A stretch of 64,000 bases of DNA from Candidatus Homeothermus arabinoxylanisolvens. GTDB taxonomy: Bacteria; Bacteroidota; Bacteroidia; Bacteroidales; Muribaculaceae. The stretch is taken from assembly GCA_001689405.1 (NCBI GenBank), contig LUJO01000052.1:66990-130989 (forward strand), given 5' to 3'. Made by a program: the position numbers and the translations under genes. Shown here piece by piece: positions 45,740-54,987 of the stretch (its first letter is position 1; every line of letters begins with the position of its first letter). The notes under the pieces were generated by a model. It saw only the letters and a list, made by a program, of their open reading frames with translations, was not told the origin of the DNA and made no database searches.

Positions 45740-48211
45740 ATGAAGTATACTATCAGTCAGATATCAGAGATACTTGAGTTAAAAGCTCCGGCATTTCTAC
45801 TGCACACAATATCGGTACTGCTTACCGACTCGCGGTCGGTCACCTACCCGAGCGAGTCGCTGTTTTTCGCGTTGCGCACGCGCAACAATGACGGCCATCG
45901 TTACATCAAGGAGCTTATCGAGAAAGGGGTGCGCAACTTCATTGTCGACAATGTGCCGATTGACGTGGTCGGCACTCCAAATGTAAATTTTCTTGTTGTC
46001 AAGGATGTAAAAAAAGCGCTGCATACGATAGCCCGCTATCACCGCATGCAGTACGACATACCGGTAATAGGCATAACCGGCAGCCGCGGCAAGACCACAT
46101 TGAAAGAATGGCTGTACCAATTGCTGCAGCCCGACTACCGCATAGTCAGGAGCCCGCGCAGCTTCAACAGCCAGATAGGTGTGCCGTTGTCGCTGTGGGA
46201 GATGAACCGCGACAGCGAGATAGGCATATTTGAGGCGGGCATATCGCTCAGCGGCGAGATGAAAGAGCTTCAGGCAATGATACAGCCCACGCTCGGCATA
46301 CTTACCAACATAGGCGGAGAGCACGCCGAGGGATTTCCGTCGAAGCGCGAGAAGTGCCGCGAGAAGATAAGGCTGTTCAAAGAGTGCGAGAGCGTGATAT
46401 ACTGCAGCGACGACCCGCTCGTAAGAGAGGTGATGGAGGAGGAAGAGATAGCCGCCCGGCATCTCGACTGGTCCGTCACAGATCCGGAAGCGACGGTAAA
46501 AGTAACAATAAACAAACGCAGCAACGGCACAACCGGCATAAAATGCCTGATGAACGGCAAGGATTATGAGGCGTCAATCAATTTCAACGACCCCGCCTCG
46601 ATAGAAAACGCCGTAGGGGCCATTATAGCCCTTATATATATAGGTGTGCCGCAAGAAAAGATAGCGGCCCGCATGGAGAAGCTCACCCCCGTGGGCACAA
46701 GGCTCAACGTCATCGAAGGAGTCAACGACTGCCTGCTCATATATGACTCCTACACCGGCGACTACCACTCGCTGAGCCCGGCGCTCGACTTCATGCAGAG
46801 GCGCGCCACGGCCGACCGTACATCGACCGTGATACTCAGCGACGTCATGCACGAGACCATGACGTCGGAAAACATGTACAGCAACATAGCCCATCTGCTG
46901 AAGCAGAAAGGAGTTACGCGCATAATCGGCATAGGCGAGGAAATATCGCGCCATGCCCCCTACTTCAACCAGAATTCGAAGTTCTACCGTTCGACCGAAG
47001 AGTTTCTCGCCGACACAACGCCCAATGACTTCAGCCATGAGCTGATACTGATCAAAGGCTCCGACGACTTCGGATTTCACCGGCTGAGCGACGTGCTTGA
47101 GGCACGCCAGCACGAGACCGTGCTTGAGGTAAACCTCGACGCGGTGGTGCACAACTTCAACAATTTCCGTTCGCGCATAAAACCGACGACCGGCATGGTG
47201 GCCATGGTGAAGGCGTCAGGCTACGGCGCCGGATCATACGAACTGGCCAAGACACTTCAGTCGCAGGGCGCGGCCTATCTAGCCGTAGCCGTGGCCGACG
47301 AGGGGGTAGACCTGCGCAAAGCCGGCATAACCATGCCCATCATGGTACTCAACCCGCGTGTGGTCAACTACACGACACTCTTCGACTATCGTCTTGAGCC
47401 GGAAATCTACTCATTCGAAATACTTGAGGAGTTCATAAAGGAGGGACGCCGCCACGGCATACACGACTATCCCGTACACATAAAACTTGACACCGGCATG
47501 CACCGGCTGGGATTTCTCGAGCCCGACATGTCGCGGCTAAAGAAAGTGCTTCAATCGCAGGATGTGCTTACACCAAAGTCAGTATTCAGTCATCTCGCCG
47601 CCGCCGACTCGCCGGAGATGGACGACTACACAATGGAGCAGTTCGCCATATTCGCACGTTGCAGCGAGTCGTTGCAACGAGGCTTCAGCCATCATATACT
47701 GCGCCACATCCTCAACTCGACGGGCATCACGCGCTTCCCGGAATACCAATATGACATGGTGCGTCTGGGCATATGTCTTTACGGCATACCCACCATGCCC
47801 GACAACTCACAGGGCGACCTGCGTCCTGTAAGCACCCTGCGCACATCGGTCATATCGATAAAAGAGTGGCCTGCGGGCACCACCATAGGATATTCGCGCA
47901 AAGGGCTGCTACACAGACGCTCGCGCATAGCCACACTGCCCATAGGTTATGCCGACGGACTGAACCGGCATTTAGGCTACGGCAATGCGGCGGTATGGAT
48001 CAACGGACACCGCTGTCCCACAGTAGGAAGCATATGCATGGACGTATGCATGGTCGACGTCACCGACACCCCCTGCAAAGTGGGCGACAGCGTGGAAGTG
48101 TTCGGACATAACATATCGGTCATGGAGCTGGCCGACACACTCGGCACCATACCCTACGAAGTGCTTACGTCAGTAGCGTCGCGCGTCAAGAGGGTGTACT
48201 ATCGGGAGTGA
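45740..48211 (+). CDS. Bifunctional MurF-alanine racemase
   Basis: Fusion typical of Bacteroidetes. The N-terminal half (1-450) is MurF, which adds D-Ala-D-Ala to UDP-MurNAc-tripeptide: ATP loop GSRGKTTLKEWL, then YDSYTGDYHSL. The C-terminal half (about 460-823) is alanine racemase, making the D-Ala: PLP lysine in VAMVKASGYGAGS, then KLDTGMHRLGF, and GYADGLNRHLGYG. I chose MKYTISQISEILEL as start because MurF begins there; upstream in-frame ATGs are likely leader. The 3' end overlaps the tatC stop on the other strand by 26 bases. Confidence 0.95.
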   Translation: MKYTISQISEILELKAPAFLLHTISVLLTDSRSVTYPSESLFFALRTRNNDGHRYIKELIEKGVRNFIVDNVPIDVVGTPNVNFLVVKDVKKALHTIARYHRMQYDIPVIGITGSRGKTTLKEWLYQLLQPDYRIVRSPRSFNSQIGVPLSLWEMNRDSEIGIFEAGISLSGEMKELQAMIQPTLGILTNIGGEHAEGFPSKREKCREKIRLFKECESVIYCSDDPLVREVMEEEEIAARHLDWSVTDPEATVKVTINKRSNGTTGIKCLMNGKDYEASINFNDPASIENAVGAIIALIYIGVPQEKIAARMEKLTPVGTRLNVIEGVNDCLLIYDSYTGDYHSLSPALDFMQRRATADRTSTVILSDVMHETMTSENMYSNIAHLLKQKGVTRIIGIGEEISRHAPYFNQNSKFYRSTEEFLADTTPNDFSHELILIKGSDDFGFHRLSDVLEARQHETVLEVNLDAVVHNFNNFRSRIKPTTGMVAMVKASGYGAGSYELAKTLQSQGAAYLAVAVADEGVDLRKAGITMPIMVLNPRVVNYTTLFDYRLEPEIYSFEILEEFIKEGRRHGIHDYPVHIKLDTGMHRLGFLEPDMSRLKKVLQSQDVLTPKSVFSHLAAADSPEMDDYTMEQFAIFARCSESLQRGFSHHILRHILNSTGITRFPEYQYDMVRLGICLYGIPTMPDNSQGDLRPVSTLRTSVISIKEWPAGTTIGYSRKGLLHRRSRIATLPIGYADGLNRHLGYGNAAVWINGHRCPTVGSICMDVCMVDVTDTPCKVGDSVEVFGHNISVMELADTLGTIPYEVLTSVASRVKRVYYRE

Positions 48212-49007
48212 CGGCCCGGGCATCCGGCTTGGGGGCGGCCGGTACGAGAAGCGCCCCGAACTCCCATAGCAGATAGACGGGAAGAAATACGACGGCCAGC
48301 GTAAACGGGTCGCCGGTGGGTGTTATGAATGCCGCCACAACAAGCAGCACCACGATGGCATGCCGTCGATAACGGTTGAAGAGGCCACGGTGGACTATCC
48401 CCAGCCTGCCGAGAAGCCAGCAAAGCAACGGAAGTTCAAAGACAAGCCCCATGACGAAAATCATCATCAGGAAATTGTCCATGTAGGAATCGAGAGATAT
48501 ATGATTGGGCACAGCCGCGCTTACCTGATAGTCGGCAAGAAACCGCAGTGTGATCGGGAATACGAGGAAATAGCCTGCGGCAAGCCCTGCAAAGAACATG
48601 ACATTGCCAAGAAGGAAAGCGGTCCTGACTCCACGCCGCTCATGATTGTACAGAGCCGGACTGACAAATGTCCACAGCAGATACATTATGACCGGACATG
48701 AAAACACCAGAGCCAACCAGAACGAAGAGGACACATGTATGAAAAATTGCGACGCCAGCTTTATGTTCACTATCGTCACGGAGAAGTCGCCGGCACCGAG
48801 CAGCCCGTAGAGCCAGAAGTCGCTGCGACACGGAGCCATAATGACCTCATCGAAGAGCCGGGGCATGACAGCAAAAAACAGCGCCGTCAGCGCCACGACA
48901 ACCCCGGCGGCGCGCAATATCACTCCACGCAACGCGTCGGCATGGTCCCAAAACGACATCTCTTCCTGACCGCCCCGCTTAAGAGAGTCATCGGTCGCCG
49001 TCGCCAT
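48186..49007 (-). CDS. tatC: Twin-arginine translocase subunit TatC
   Basis: Inner membrane receptor for folded proteins with twin-Arg signals. It opens MSFWDHADALRGVILRAAG, the Bacteroidetes version of the TatC start with conserved HxxELR-like region, and has six hydrophobic spans. The GYFLVFPITLRFLADY segment fits the conserved periplasmic loop region. Length 273. It overlaps tatA by 20 bases upstream and murF-alr by 26 bases at its 3' end. Confidence 0.93.
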   Translation of the reverse strand: MATATDDSLKRGGQEEMSFWDHADALRGVILRAAGVVVALTALFFAVMPRLFDEVIMAPCRSDFWLYGLLGAGDFSVTIVNIKLASQFFIHVSSSFWLALVFSCPVIMYLLWTFVSPALYNHERRGVRTAFLLGNVMFFAGLAAGYFLVFPITLRFLADYQVSAAVPNHISLDSYMDNFLMMIFVMGLVFELPLLCWLLGRLGIVHRGLFNRYRRHAIVVLLVVAAFITPTGDPFTLAVVFLPVYLLWEFGALLVPAAPKPDARAVTPDSTPS

Positions 49008-49203
49008 CTGATTTCTTTTCGGTCGGCTTTGTTATCTCATCCTGAATTTCGTTCATGCCCTGCTTGAAGCTGCTCACGCCCTTTCCGAGGCCGCGCATCA
49101 GCTCAGGTATTTTACGTCCGCCGAAAAACAGCAGCACCACAAGCGCTATGATAAGTATTTCGGCGAGCCCGAGATTGCCGAATAAAAGAGGTATAATGTT
49201 CAT
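48988..49203 (-). CDS. tatA: Twin-arginine translocase subunit TatA/E
   Basis: Pore-forming Tat subunit. One membrane helix (LAEILIIALVVLLFFGG), then the amphipathic helix KIPELMRGLGKGVSSFKQGM and a charged tail. The FGGRKIPEL junction is the family signature. Length 71. First gene of tatA-tatC with overlapping frames. Start at MNIIPLLFGN; the upstream extension is rejected. Confidence 0.93.
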   Translation of the reverse strand: MNIIPLLFGNLGLAEILIIALVVLLFFGGRKIPELMRGLGKGVSSFKQGMNEIQDEITKPTEKKSDGDGDR

Positions 49204-49295
49204 TGTCAATGATAAAAATTAGTATATCTGCACTTTCAATAAGCGTAAAGATACGAATTTAATCGCATATTGTCGCAATTATGGAAAAAAATCCG

Positions 49296-49303
49296 TAATT
49301 TTG
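49296..49303 (+). promoter_or_regulatory. fabD -7 box
   Basis: TAATTTTG, 38 bases before fabD. TTG at 49270-49272 is slightly far (23 bases). Confidence 0.55.
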
Positions 49304-49341
49304 CAACCTGATTTAACATATAATCCAATCACTTAAAGATT

Positions 49342-50220
49342 ATGAAAGCATTTGTATTCCCCGGACAAGGGGCACAATTCGTAGGCATGGGCAAGGACCT
49401 GTACGACAACAACCCCGTAGCCCGCGAAATGTTTGAGAAGGCCAACGACATCCTCGGCTTCCGCATCACCGACCTTATGTTCAACGGTACCGATGAGGAT
49501 CTTCGCCAGACAAGAGTAACCCAGCCAGCCATATTTCTCCACTCGGTGATACTTGCCAAGACTCTTGAAAACGAGATCAAGCCCGACATGACCGCCGGCC
49601 ACTCGCTCGGCGAGTTTTCGGCTCTTGTAGCAGCAGGCGCCCTTAGCTTCGAGGACGGACTTCGCCTCGTAAGCGCACGTGCGCAGGCCATGCAGAAAGC
49701 ATGTGAGCTCAAACCCTCGACAATGGCCGCAGTGCTCGCACTCTCCGACGAGACCGTGGAGGAGATATGCGCCTCTGTTGACGGAGTGGTAGTATGTGCC
49801 AACTACAACTGCCCGGGACAGATTGTAATATCGGGCGAGGAAGCCGCCATCGACGCCGCATGCGAAAAAGCTCTCGCAGCAGGTGCCAAGCGCGCTCTCA
49901 AACTGAAGGTAGGCGGTGCGTTCCACAGCCCCTGCATGGAGCCCGCCCGTGCCGAACTCGCCGAAGCCATCGAAAAGACTCCCGTACACACTCCCGTATG
50001 CCCCGTATATCAGAACGTGGATGCAAAGCCCCACACCGATCCGGCCGAAATCAAGGCCAACCTCGTGGCACAGCTTACCGCTCCCGTGCGCTGGACACAG
50101 ACAGTACAGAACATGGTTGCCGACGGTGCCACCGAGTTTATCGAAATCGGCCCGGGCAAAGTGCTTCAAGGACTTATCGGCAAGATAGCCCGCGGCATGG
50201 AAGTGTCAGGCCGTCAGTGA
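49342..50220 (+). CDS. fabD: Malonyl-CoA:ACP transacylase
   Basis: Loads malonyl groups onto acyl carrier protein for fatty acid synthesis. Motifs: FVFPGQGAQFVGMGKDLYD, the active-site serine in GHSLGEFSAL, and the catalytic His in GGAFHSPCME. The 292-residue length is normal. No other fab genes lie next to it. Strong terminator follows. Confidence 0.96.
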   Translation: MKAFVFPGQGAQFVGMGKDLYDNNPVAREMFEKANDILGFRITDLMFNGTDEDLRQTRVTQPAIFLHSVILAKTLENEIKPDMTAGHSLGEFSALVAAGALSFEDGLRLVSARAQAMQKACELKPSTMAAVLALSDETVEEICASVDGVVVCANYNCPGQIVISGEEAAIDAACEKALAAGAKRALKLKVGGAFHSPCMEPARAELAEAIEKTPVHTPVCPVYQNVDAKPHTDPAEIKANLVAQLTAPVRWTQTVQNMVADGATEFIEIGPGKVLQGLIGKIARGMEVSGRQ

Positions 50221-50246
50221 TAACATCAGTACAGATACGCATATAC

Positions 50247-50280
50247 AAAAAAAGGAGCACAAGTCTGTGCTCCTTTTTTT
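50247..50280 (+). terminator. fabD terminator
   Basis: AAAGGAGCACA/TGTGCTCCTTT stem with a four-base loop and a long T-run. Confidence 0.9.
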
Positions 50281-50492
50281 TGCCCTCTGCCCGTCCCTCA
50301 CACAGGTCCGTGGCCGACACGCGGTAGTGCTTGATGAATATCCGCGGCTATGCGGAATGTGCATGATGCGCCTGTACGCCATACGGGACTTTACACTGTA
50401 AAATCATGCTTCCGTCCCGAGAAGCTGCACCAATGCCGGCAACCCCGGCGGGTTTGTGTCCCAACCCCGGCCCTGTATTACTCCTTACTATA
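50281..50492. other. Intergenic spacer between the fabD terminator and DIP1984 gene
   Basis: 212 bases without a supported gene. GC-rich, with no recognisable promoter. It lies downstream of both convergent genes. Confidence 0.4.
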
Positions 50493-50951
50493 TTATTCCT
50501 TCAGATCCACGGTCCAGTTGATGCTCTGGATCTTCATGTCGAGCTCGCGAAGACTGCGCGAGCGCTCGTCAAGCTTACGGCGGGCCTCGGCCACATCGAT
50601 AAGCCTTACGGTCTTTATCTCGTTGCGCCCATAACGGTTGTCAGGCTCCGACACAAAATCGAGCACTTCCCGCATCGACGAGACCCTCAGCGTGAGCACA
50701 TCGCGGCGTGCTATCAGTGCCGTAAGAGTAGTGCCTTCGTCATCTACAGTAGCGAGGTTGGTCACATTTATACGGTAAATCAACTTTTCAAGCTGCGCCA
50801 ACAGCGCGTCAAACTCCTTCTCGAGAACGGCGATATCCTCGGGAGGCGTATCGCCCTCTTGAACTTTGGCGCTCTCTTTCATGCGCCCTTTCAACTGCGC
50901 GAGCCGCTTCTGCAGGTCGGCACGCAGGCTCAAAGCTTCGGCCAGTTTCAT
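50493..50951 (-). CDS. DIP1984 family protein
   Basis: Cytoplasmic helical protein of 152 residues, nearly all coiled-coil: MKLAEALSLRADLQKRLAQL at the start and RRKLDERSRSLRELDMKIQS at the end. TVDDEGTTLTALIARRD and YGRNEIKTVRLIDV are typical family pieces. The family (septicolysin-like/DIP1984) has no established function here. It stands alone between fabD and GH43. Confidence 0.85.
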   Translation of the reverse strand: MKLAEALSLRADLQKRLAQLKGRMKESAKVQEGDTPPEDIAVLEKEFDALLAQLEKLIYRINVTNLATVDDEGTTLTALIARRDVLTLRVSSMREVLDFVSEPDNRYGRNEIKTVRLIDVAEARRKLDERSRSLRELDMKIQSINWTVDLKE

Positions 50952-51022
50952 ATCTTGTAGTCTTTTGAAGTTTTATCGTCTTAATAACAAAAATACGACG
51001 ATATTGTTAACCGACAATCATC

Positions 51023-52942
51023 TTACCGGGTAGGCACCACAGGCTTTATGGAGCCGTCAGGGTTAAATTCGAGCCTGTCTATGCACACCTGACGGTGTAT
51101 GCCCGGCTTCTTGTTCTTGTCGATATAATCGGGATGTATGCGATGATACACTATGCGCCACTCATCGGTACCGGGAATATTGATTACCGAATTGTGAGCC
51201 GTGCCGTATATCCTCTTTTCCGGATTCTGTACAAGTACATTGCATGGCTCGGCCACCTTGATCTTGCCGAGCGGAGAGTCAGACGTACCGTAAGCCACAT
51301 GATAATTGGGCGAACCGGTATCGTCAACCGACCACATGAAGTAGTAGACGCCATTGCGGAAGAACACATACGGAGCCTCGCGGAACGCATAAGTATCAAG
51401 AGTACCGCCCTCAGGAGTCATGACGGTCACTGTCTCCTCCTTTATCGACGTCATGTCATCGTTAAGCTCGGCCCCGGCCATATAGCCGTTGCCCCAATAA
51501 AGATAATATTTACCCGTGGCCGGGTCCTGAAATACGTCGACATCGATCTGCTGTCCGCCGCCGACAGGTGACTTGTCCACAATAGGCCGGTCAACGGCAT
51601 AGAACGGACCCGCCGGGTCATCGGCCACAGCCACGCCTATGGCCTTGCGGTTGTTCAGCGGATTATGTCCGCTGAAGTAAAAATAGTATTTATAGCCGTC
51701 GTCCTCCTTGCGCTCGATGATAGCCGGCGCCCAAGCGTTTCCGACAGCCCACGGCACCTGCGTGCCTTTGACGTCAAGCATGATGCCCTCATCGGTCCAG
51801 TCGGCAAGATTATGCGACGAGAACACACGGAAGTAATGTCCGCCCCACCCCGGAGTACCGTCAGTGGTCGAATAGATATAGTACTTGCCGGTCTTGTTTG
51901 AGTACAAAATCTCCGGGTCGGCATGAAATCCCGGCAGTATAGGGTTGTGCTTGTTGTCGAGGGCTGAATAAAGAGTGCTTATTCCGGCGGCCGACGCATG
52001 AATCGGGCGTATGGTGCCGTCATCGTTATATTCCAGCGGTTCGGCAATCACCGAGCGGCTGCCGCTGCCTCCGCCAAGTCCGCCTATGTGTGAGAAGAAA
52101 TAATTCTTGCCCTTGAACTCCACTATGGCGGGGTGAGTCGTATTGCTGTTGCCGGCCACTTCCGATATTATGCCCTGATATTCCCACGGGCCGTTGATGT
52201 CGTCGCTCATAGCATAGGCAATCTTCTCGGGCCATTGTGCCGCATAGGTAAGGTAGTATTTGCCGCCGCGTTTATGAATCCACGGCGCTTCGGTAAAATC
52301 GGGGACATGCACCCGCTTTATCTCGCCGTCAAGTTCAAGCATGTTTTCTTTGAGTTTGGCATAGTAGCATAGCTGGTTGCCCCAGAACAGATAAGCCTGC
52401 CCGTCGTCATCAATGAAAACGGTGGGGTCGATACTCACCCAGCTGTGATTGGCGCCCTCACAATCGGCCATGGTGATAAGAGGCTTGCCTACGGCATCCT
52501 TGAACGGGCCTTGCGGAGTATCGCTGACAGCCACGCCTATGCCGGAGCCGTTGGTGCTGATAAAGTAATAATACCGGCCGTCGCGCTCTATACACTGGGC
52601 CGCATATGAAGCGTGTGAGCTGTCCCACTTGAAATCCTTTACGGCAAGCGGCATCGGATACTCGGTCCAGTGCTGCATGTCGGTCGTGGAGAACACGCAC
52701 CAGTTGGGCATATGATAGCCCGGTTTGTTGCCCGGTTCGTCGGTGCCCGTATAAAGCCAGAGCGTGTCGCCGATGACCAAAGTGGCAGGGTCGGCCGTGT
52801 GCTTATGTTTTATAAGCGGGTTACCGGTGTTGACGAAATGATACAGTGTGGTATCGCCTCCGGCAGCGGTGTCAGGTGCCGCGACCGCCTGAACCGCAGG
52901 TACGGCGCACATCAGTGCGAGTAAAAGAGTATGATACTTCAT
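51023..52942 (-). CDS. Tandem GH43 family glycoside hydrolase, secreted
   Basis: Two five-bladed beta-propeller GH43 domains in one chain of 639 residues. The N-terminal domain (about 40-330) starts KHTADPATLVIGDTLWLYTG; the C-terminal domain (about 345-639) starts LPGFHADPEILYSNKTGKYY. Each has the catalytic Asp (ADP), an acid in the middle (SIDPTVFIDDDG; DVFQDPATGK), and a Glu region (FTEAPWIHKRGG; FREAPYVFFRNG). Arabinofuranosidase or xylosidase activity is typical. The start MKYHTLLLALMC gives a good signal peptide. It is divergent from guaA. Confidence 0.9.
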   Translation of the reverse strand: MKYHTLLLALMCAVPAVQAVAAPDTAAGGDTTLYHFVNTGNPLIKHKHTADPATLVIGDTLWLYTGTDEPGNKPGYHMPNWCVFSTTDMQHWTEYPMPLAVKDFKWDSSHASYAAQCIERDGRYYYFISTNGSGIGVAVSDTPQGPFKDAVGKPLITMADCEGANHSWVSIDPTVFIDDDGQAYLFWGNQLCYYAKLKENMLELDGEIKRVHVPDFTEAPWIHKRGGKYYLTYAAQWPEKIAYAMSDDINGPWEYQGIISEVAGNSNTTHPAIVEFKGKNYFFSHIGGLGGGSGSRSVIAEPLEYNDDGTIRPIHASAAGISTLYSALDNKHNPILPGFHADPEILYSNKTGKYYIYSTTDGTPGWGGHYFRVFSSHNLADWTDEGIMLDVKGTQVPWAVGNAWAPAIIERKEDDGYKYYFYFSGHNPLNNRKAIGVAVADDPAGPFYAVDRPIVDKSPVGGGQQIDVDVFQDPATGKYYLYWGNGYMAGAELNDDMTSIKEETVTVMTPEGGTLDTYAFREAPYVFFRNGVYYFMWSVDDTGSPNYHVAYGTSDSPLGKIKVAEPCNVLVQNPEKRIYGTAHNSVINIPGTDEWRIVYHRIHPDYIDKNKKPGIHRQVCIDRLEFNPDGSIKPVVPTR

Positions 52943-53008
52943 GCTGTTTATTTTATAATGAGATGAATGAATTGTCGGCTTACATAAGGCACCACGCCCT
53001 ACTATCTG

Positions 53009-53038
53009 CAAATATAACAAGATACTTTTGTCTTGCAA
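53009..53038 (-). promoter_or_regulatory. GH43 promoter
   Basis: Minus strand TTG (53038-53036), 19-base spacer, TATATTTG (53016-53009). Its -33 element touches the promoter repeat array that faces guaA. Confidence 0.75.
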
Positions 53039-53039
53039 A

Positions 53040-53232
53040 ATCAAATTTTATTTGCATTTGCACTCGGCTTATTCGTATCTTTGACTACGTCTTAGATACT
53101 TCCGCTCGGCAAATTGCAAATTTATTTGCTTTTGCACTCGACTTATTCGTATCTTTGACATCCGTCTTAGATACTTCCGCTCGGCAAAATCAAATTTTAT
53201 TTGCTTTTGCGCTCGACTTATTCGTATCTTTG
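53040..53232 (+). promoter_or_regulatory. Triple tandem promoter repeat upstream of guaA
   Basis: Three direct copies of a 74-75 base unit, each ending with -7 box TATCTTTG (53076-53083, 53150-53157, 53225-53232). TTTG precedes each box, at 21 bases for the proximal copy. Between boxes lies the tract CTTAGATACTTCCGCTCGGC. The same unit, inverted, occurs at 30658-30850. Confidence 0.85.
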
Positions 53233-53259
53233 TAAAAAATACAATAATTCTCACATTCT

Positions 53260-54783
53260 ATGCAAGAGAAAATCATTATTCTTGACTTTGGATCGCAAAC
53301 CACACAGCTTATCGGACGTCGCGTACGCGAGCTGAATACCTACTGCGAGATATTGCCTTACAATAAGTTTCCTCACGACGATCCGTCGGTGATAGGTGTT
53401 ATCCTTTCAGGCAGCCCCTTCTCGGTCTATGATGAGAAAGCGTTTAAAATCGACTTGAGCCGTATAAGAGGCAAGTATCCGGTGCTCGGCATATGCTACG
53501 GCGCCCAGTTCATGGCCTACAGCAACGGCGGCACCGTCGAGCCGGCCGGTTCGCGCGAATACGGCAGGGCCCATCTCGAGAAGTTTGACCACAGCAACCC
53601 TCTGCTCAAAGGGCTGCCCGAGCACTCACAGGTGTGGATGAGCCACGGCGACACCATCACATCAATTCCCGACAACTTCAAGATCATAGCCTCAACCGAC
53701 AAAGTGGCCATAGCCGCCTATCAGATTGAGGGCGAGAAGTCATGGGGCGTGCAGTTTCACCCCGAGGTATATCATTCGACTGACGGCACTCAGCTTCTGA
53801 AAAATTTTGTAGTCGACATATGCGGCAGCCGTCAGGACTGGAGCGCGGCATCGTTTATAGAAAGTACCGTGGCACAGCTTAAAGAGCAACTCGGCGACGA
53901 CAAGGTGGTGCTCGGACTAAGCGGCGGCGTGGACTCTTCGGTTGCGGCAGTGCTTCTCAACAAGGCCATAGGCAAAAACCTCACCTGTATATTTGTCGAT
54001 CACGGCATGCTGCGCAAAAACGAGTTCAAAAATGTGCTCCATGACTACGAGTGCCTCGGACTTAATGTGATAGGCGTCGATGCTTCGGCTAAGTTCTTTG
54101 GCGAACTTGCCGGCGTGACCGACCCCGAGCGCAAGCGCAAGATAATCGGCAAGGGCTTCATCGATGTCTTTGATGAAGAGGCCCACAAGATAAAAGATGT
54201 GAAATGGCTCGCGCAAGGCACCATATACCCCGACTGCATAGAATCGCTGTCTATAACCGGCACCACCATCAAGAGCCACCACAACGTGGGAGGTCTGCCC
54301 GAGAAGATGAACCTCAAACTGTGTGAACCGCTCCGACTTCTGTTCAAGGACGAAGTACGTGCAGTAGGTCGCGAACTCGGCATGCCGGAGCACCTCATCA
54401 AGCGTCATCCGTTCCCGGGCCCGGGACTGGCAGTGCGCATACTCGGCGACATAACACCCGAAAAAGTGCGTATACTTCAGGATGCCGACGACATTTTCAT
54501 TCAGGGACTCCGCGACCGGGGCCTCTACGATCAGGTTTGGCAGGCGGGAGTCATACTGCTTCCCGTACAGAGTGTGGGTGTCATGGGCGACGAGCGCACC
54601 TACGAGCGCGCCGTAGCACTGAGAGCGGTGACCTCAACCGATGCCATGACAGCCGACTGGGCTCACCTGCCCTACGACTTCCTTGCCAAGGTCAGCAATG
54701 ACATAATCAACAAAGTCAAGGGCGTCAACCGCGTATGCTACGACATCTCCTCCAAGCCACCGGCAACAATCGAGTGGGAATAA
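53260..54783 (+). CDS. guaA: GMP synthase (glutamine-hydrolysing)
   Basis: Makes GMP from XMP with ATP and glutamine. An N-terminal class I glutaminase (catalytic Cys in GICYGAQFMAY; His-Glu in GVQFHPEVYHS) is followed by the ATP-PPase loop LSGGVDSSVAA and the dimerization domain ending KPPATIEWE. The 507-residue length is normal. It lies 28 bases after the last promoter copy and has a strong terminator. Confidence 0.97.
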   Translation: MQEKIIILDFGSQTTQLIGRRVRELNTYCEILPYNKFPHDDPSVIGVILSGSPFSVYDEKAFKIDLSRIRGKYPVLGICYGAQFMAYSNGGTVEPAGSREYGRAHLEKFDHSNPLLKGLPEHSQVWMSHGDTITSIPDNFKIIASTDKVAIAAYQIEGEKSWGVQFHPEVYHSTDGTQLLKNFVVDICGSRQDWSAASFIESTVAQLKEQLGDDKVVLGLSGGVDSSVAAVLLNKAIGKNLTCIFVDHGMLRKNEFKNVLHDYECLGLNVIGVDASAKFFGELAGVTDPERKRKIIGKGFIDVFDEEAHKIKDVKWLAQGTIYPDCIESLSITGTTIKSHHNVGGLPEKMNLKLCEPLRLLFKDEVRAVGRELGMPEHLIKRHPFPGPGLAVRILGDITPEKVRILQDADDIFIQGLRDRGLYDQVWQAGVILLPVQSVGVMGDERTYERAVALRAVTSTDAMTADWAHLPYDFLAKVSNDIINKVKGVNRVCYDISSKPPATIEWE

Positions 54784-54796
54784 AATACAGCAATAT

Positions 54797-54831
54797 CAAG
54801 GGGGCTGAACCATACGGTTTCAGCCCCCTTG
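54797..54831 (+). terminator. guaA terminator
   Basis: AAGGGGGCTGAA and TTTCAGCCCCCTT arms with an 8-base loop; only a short T tail. Confidence 0.75.
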
Positions 54832-54861
54832 TCATAAGACTCATGCCGACAGCAACAAGCA

Positions 54862-54987
54862 CGAGTCTTTACAGACTCGGACATGTTTGAGACAATTTCC
54901 CCCTCCGGACACTTCGTGCCCGGCTTACAAATGGCACGAGCCTTTACAGGCTCGCACGGTTGGCAGGAGCGCCGGCACCACGGCGGC
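54862..54987 (+). repeat. REP-like repeat cluster, copy D, with three hairpins
   Basis: Two hairpins with 7-bp stems and the same TTAC loop, CGAGTCT-TTAC-AGACTCG (54862-54879) and CGAGCCT-TTAC-AGGCTCG (54937-54954), differ by compensatory changes. An imperfect third, CCGGACAC-TTC-GTGCCCGG (54905-54923), sits between them. The family core CGGTTGGCAGGAGCGCCGGC follows (54958-54977). The cluster runs into the lipoprotein coding frame. Confidence 0.8.

Noticed and set aside
49246..49257. AAAGATACGAAT upstream of tatA as part of the promoter-unit family
   Set aside because: Only about 12 bases match and the rest of the unit is missing; it could simply be a tatA promoter.
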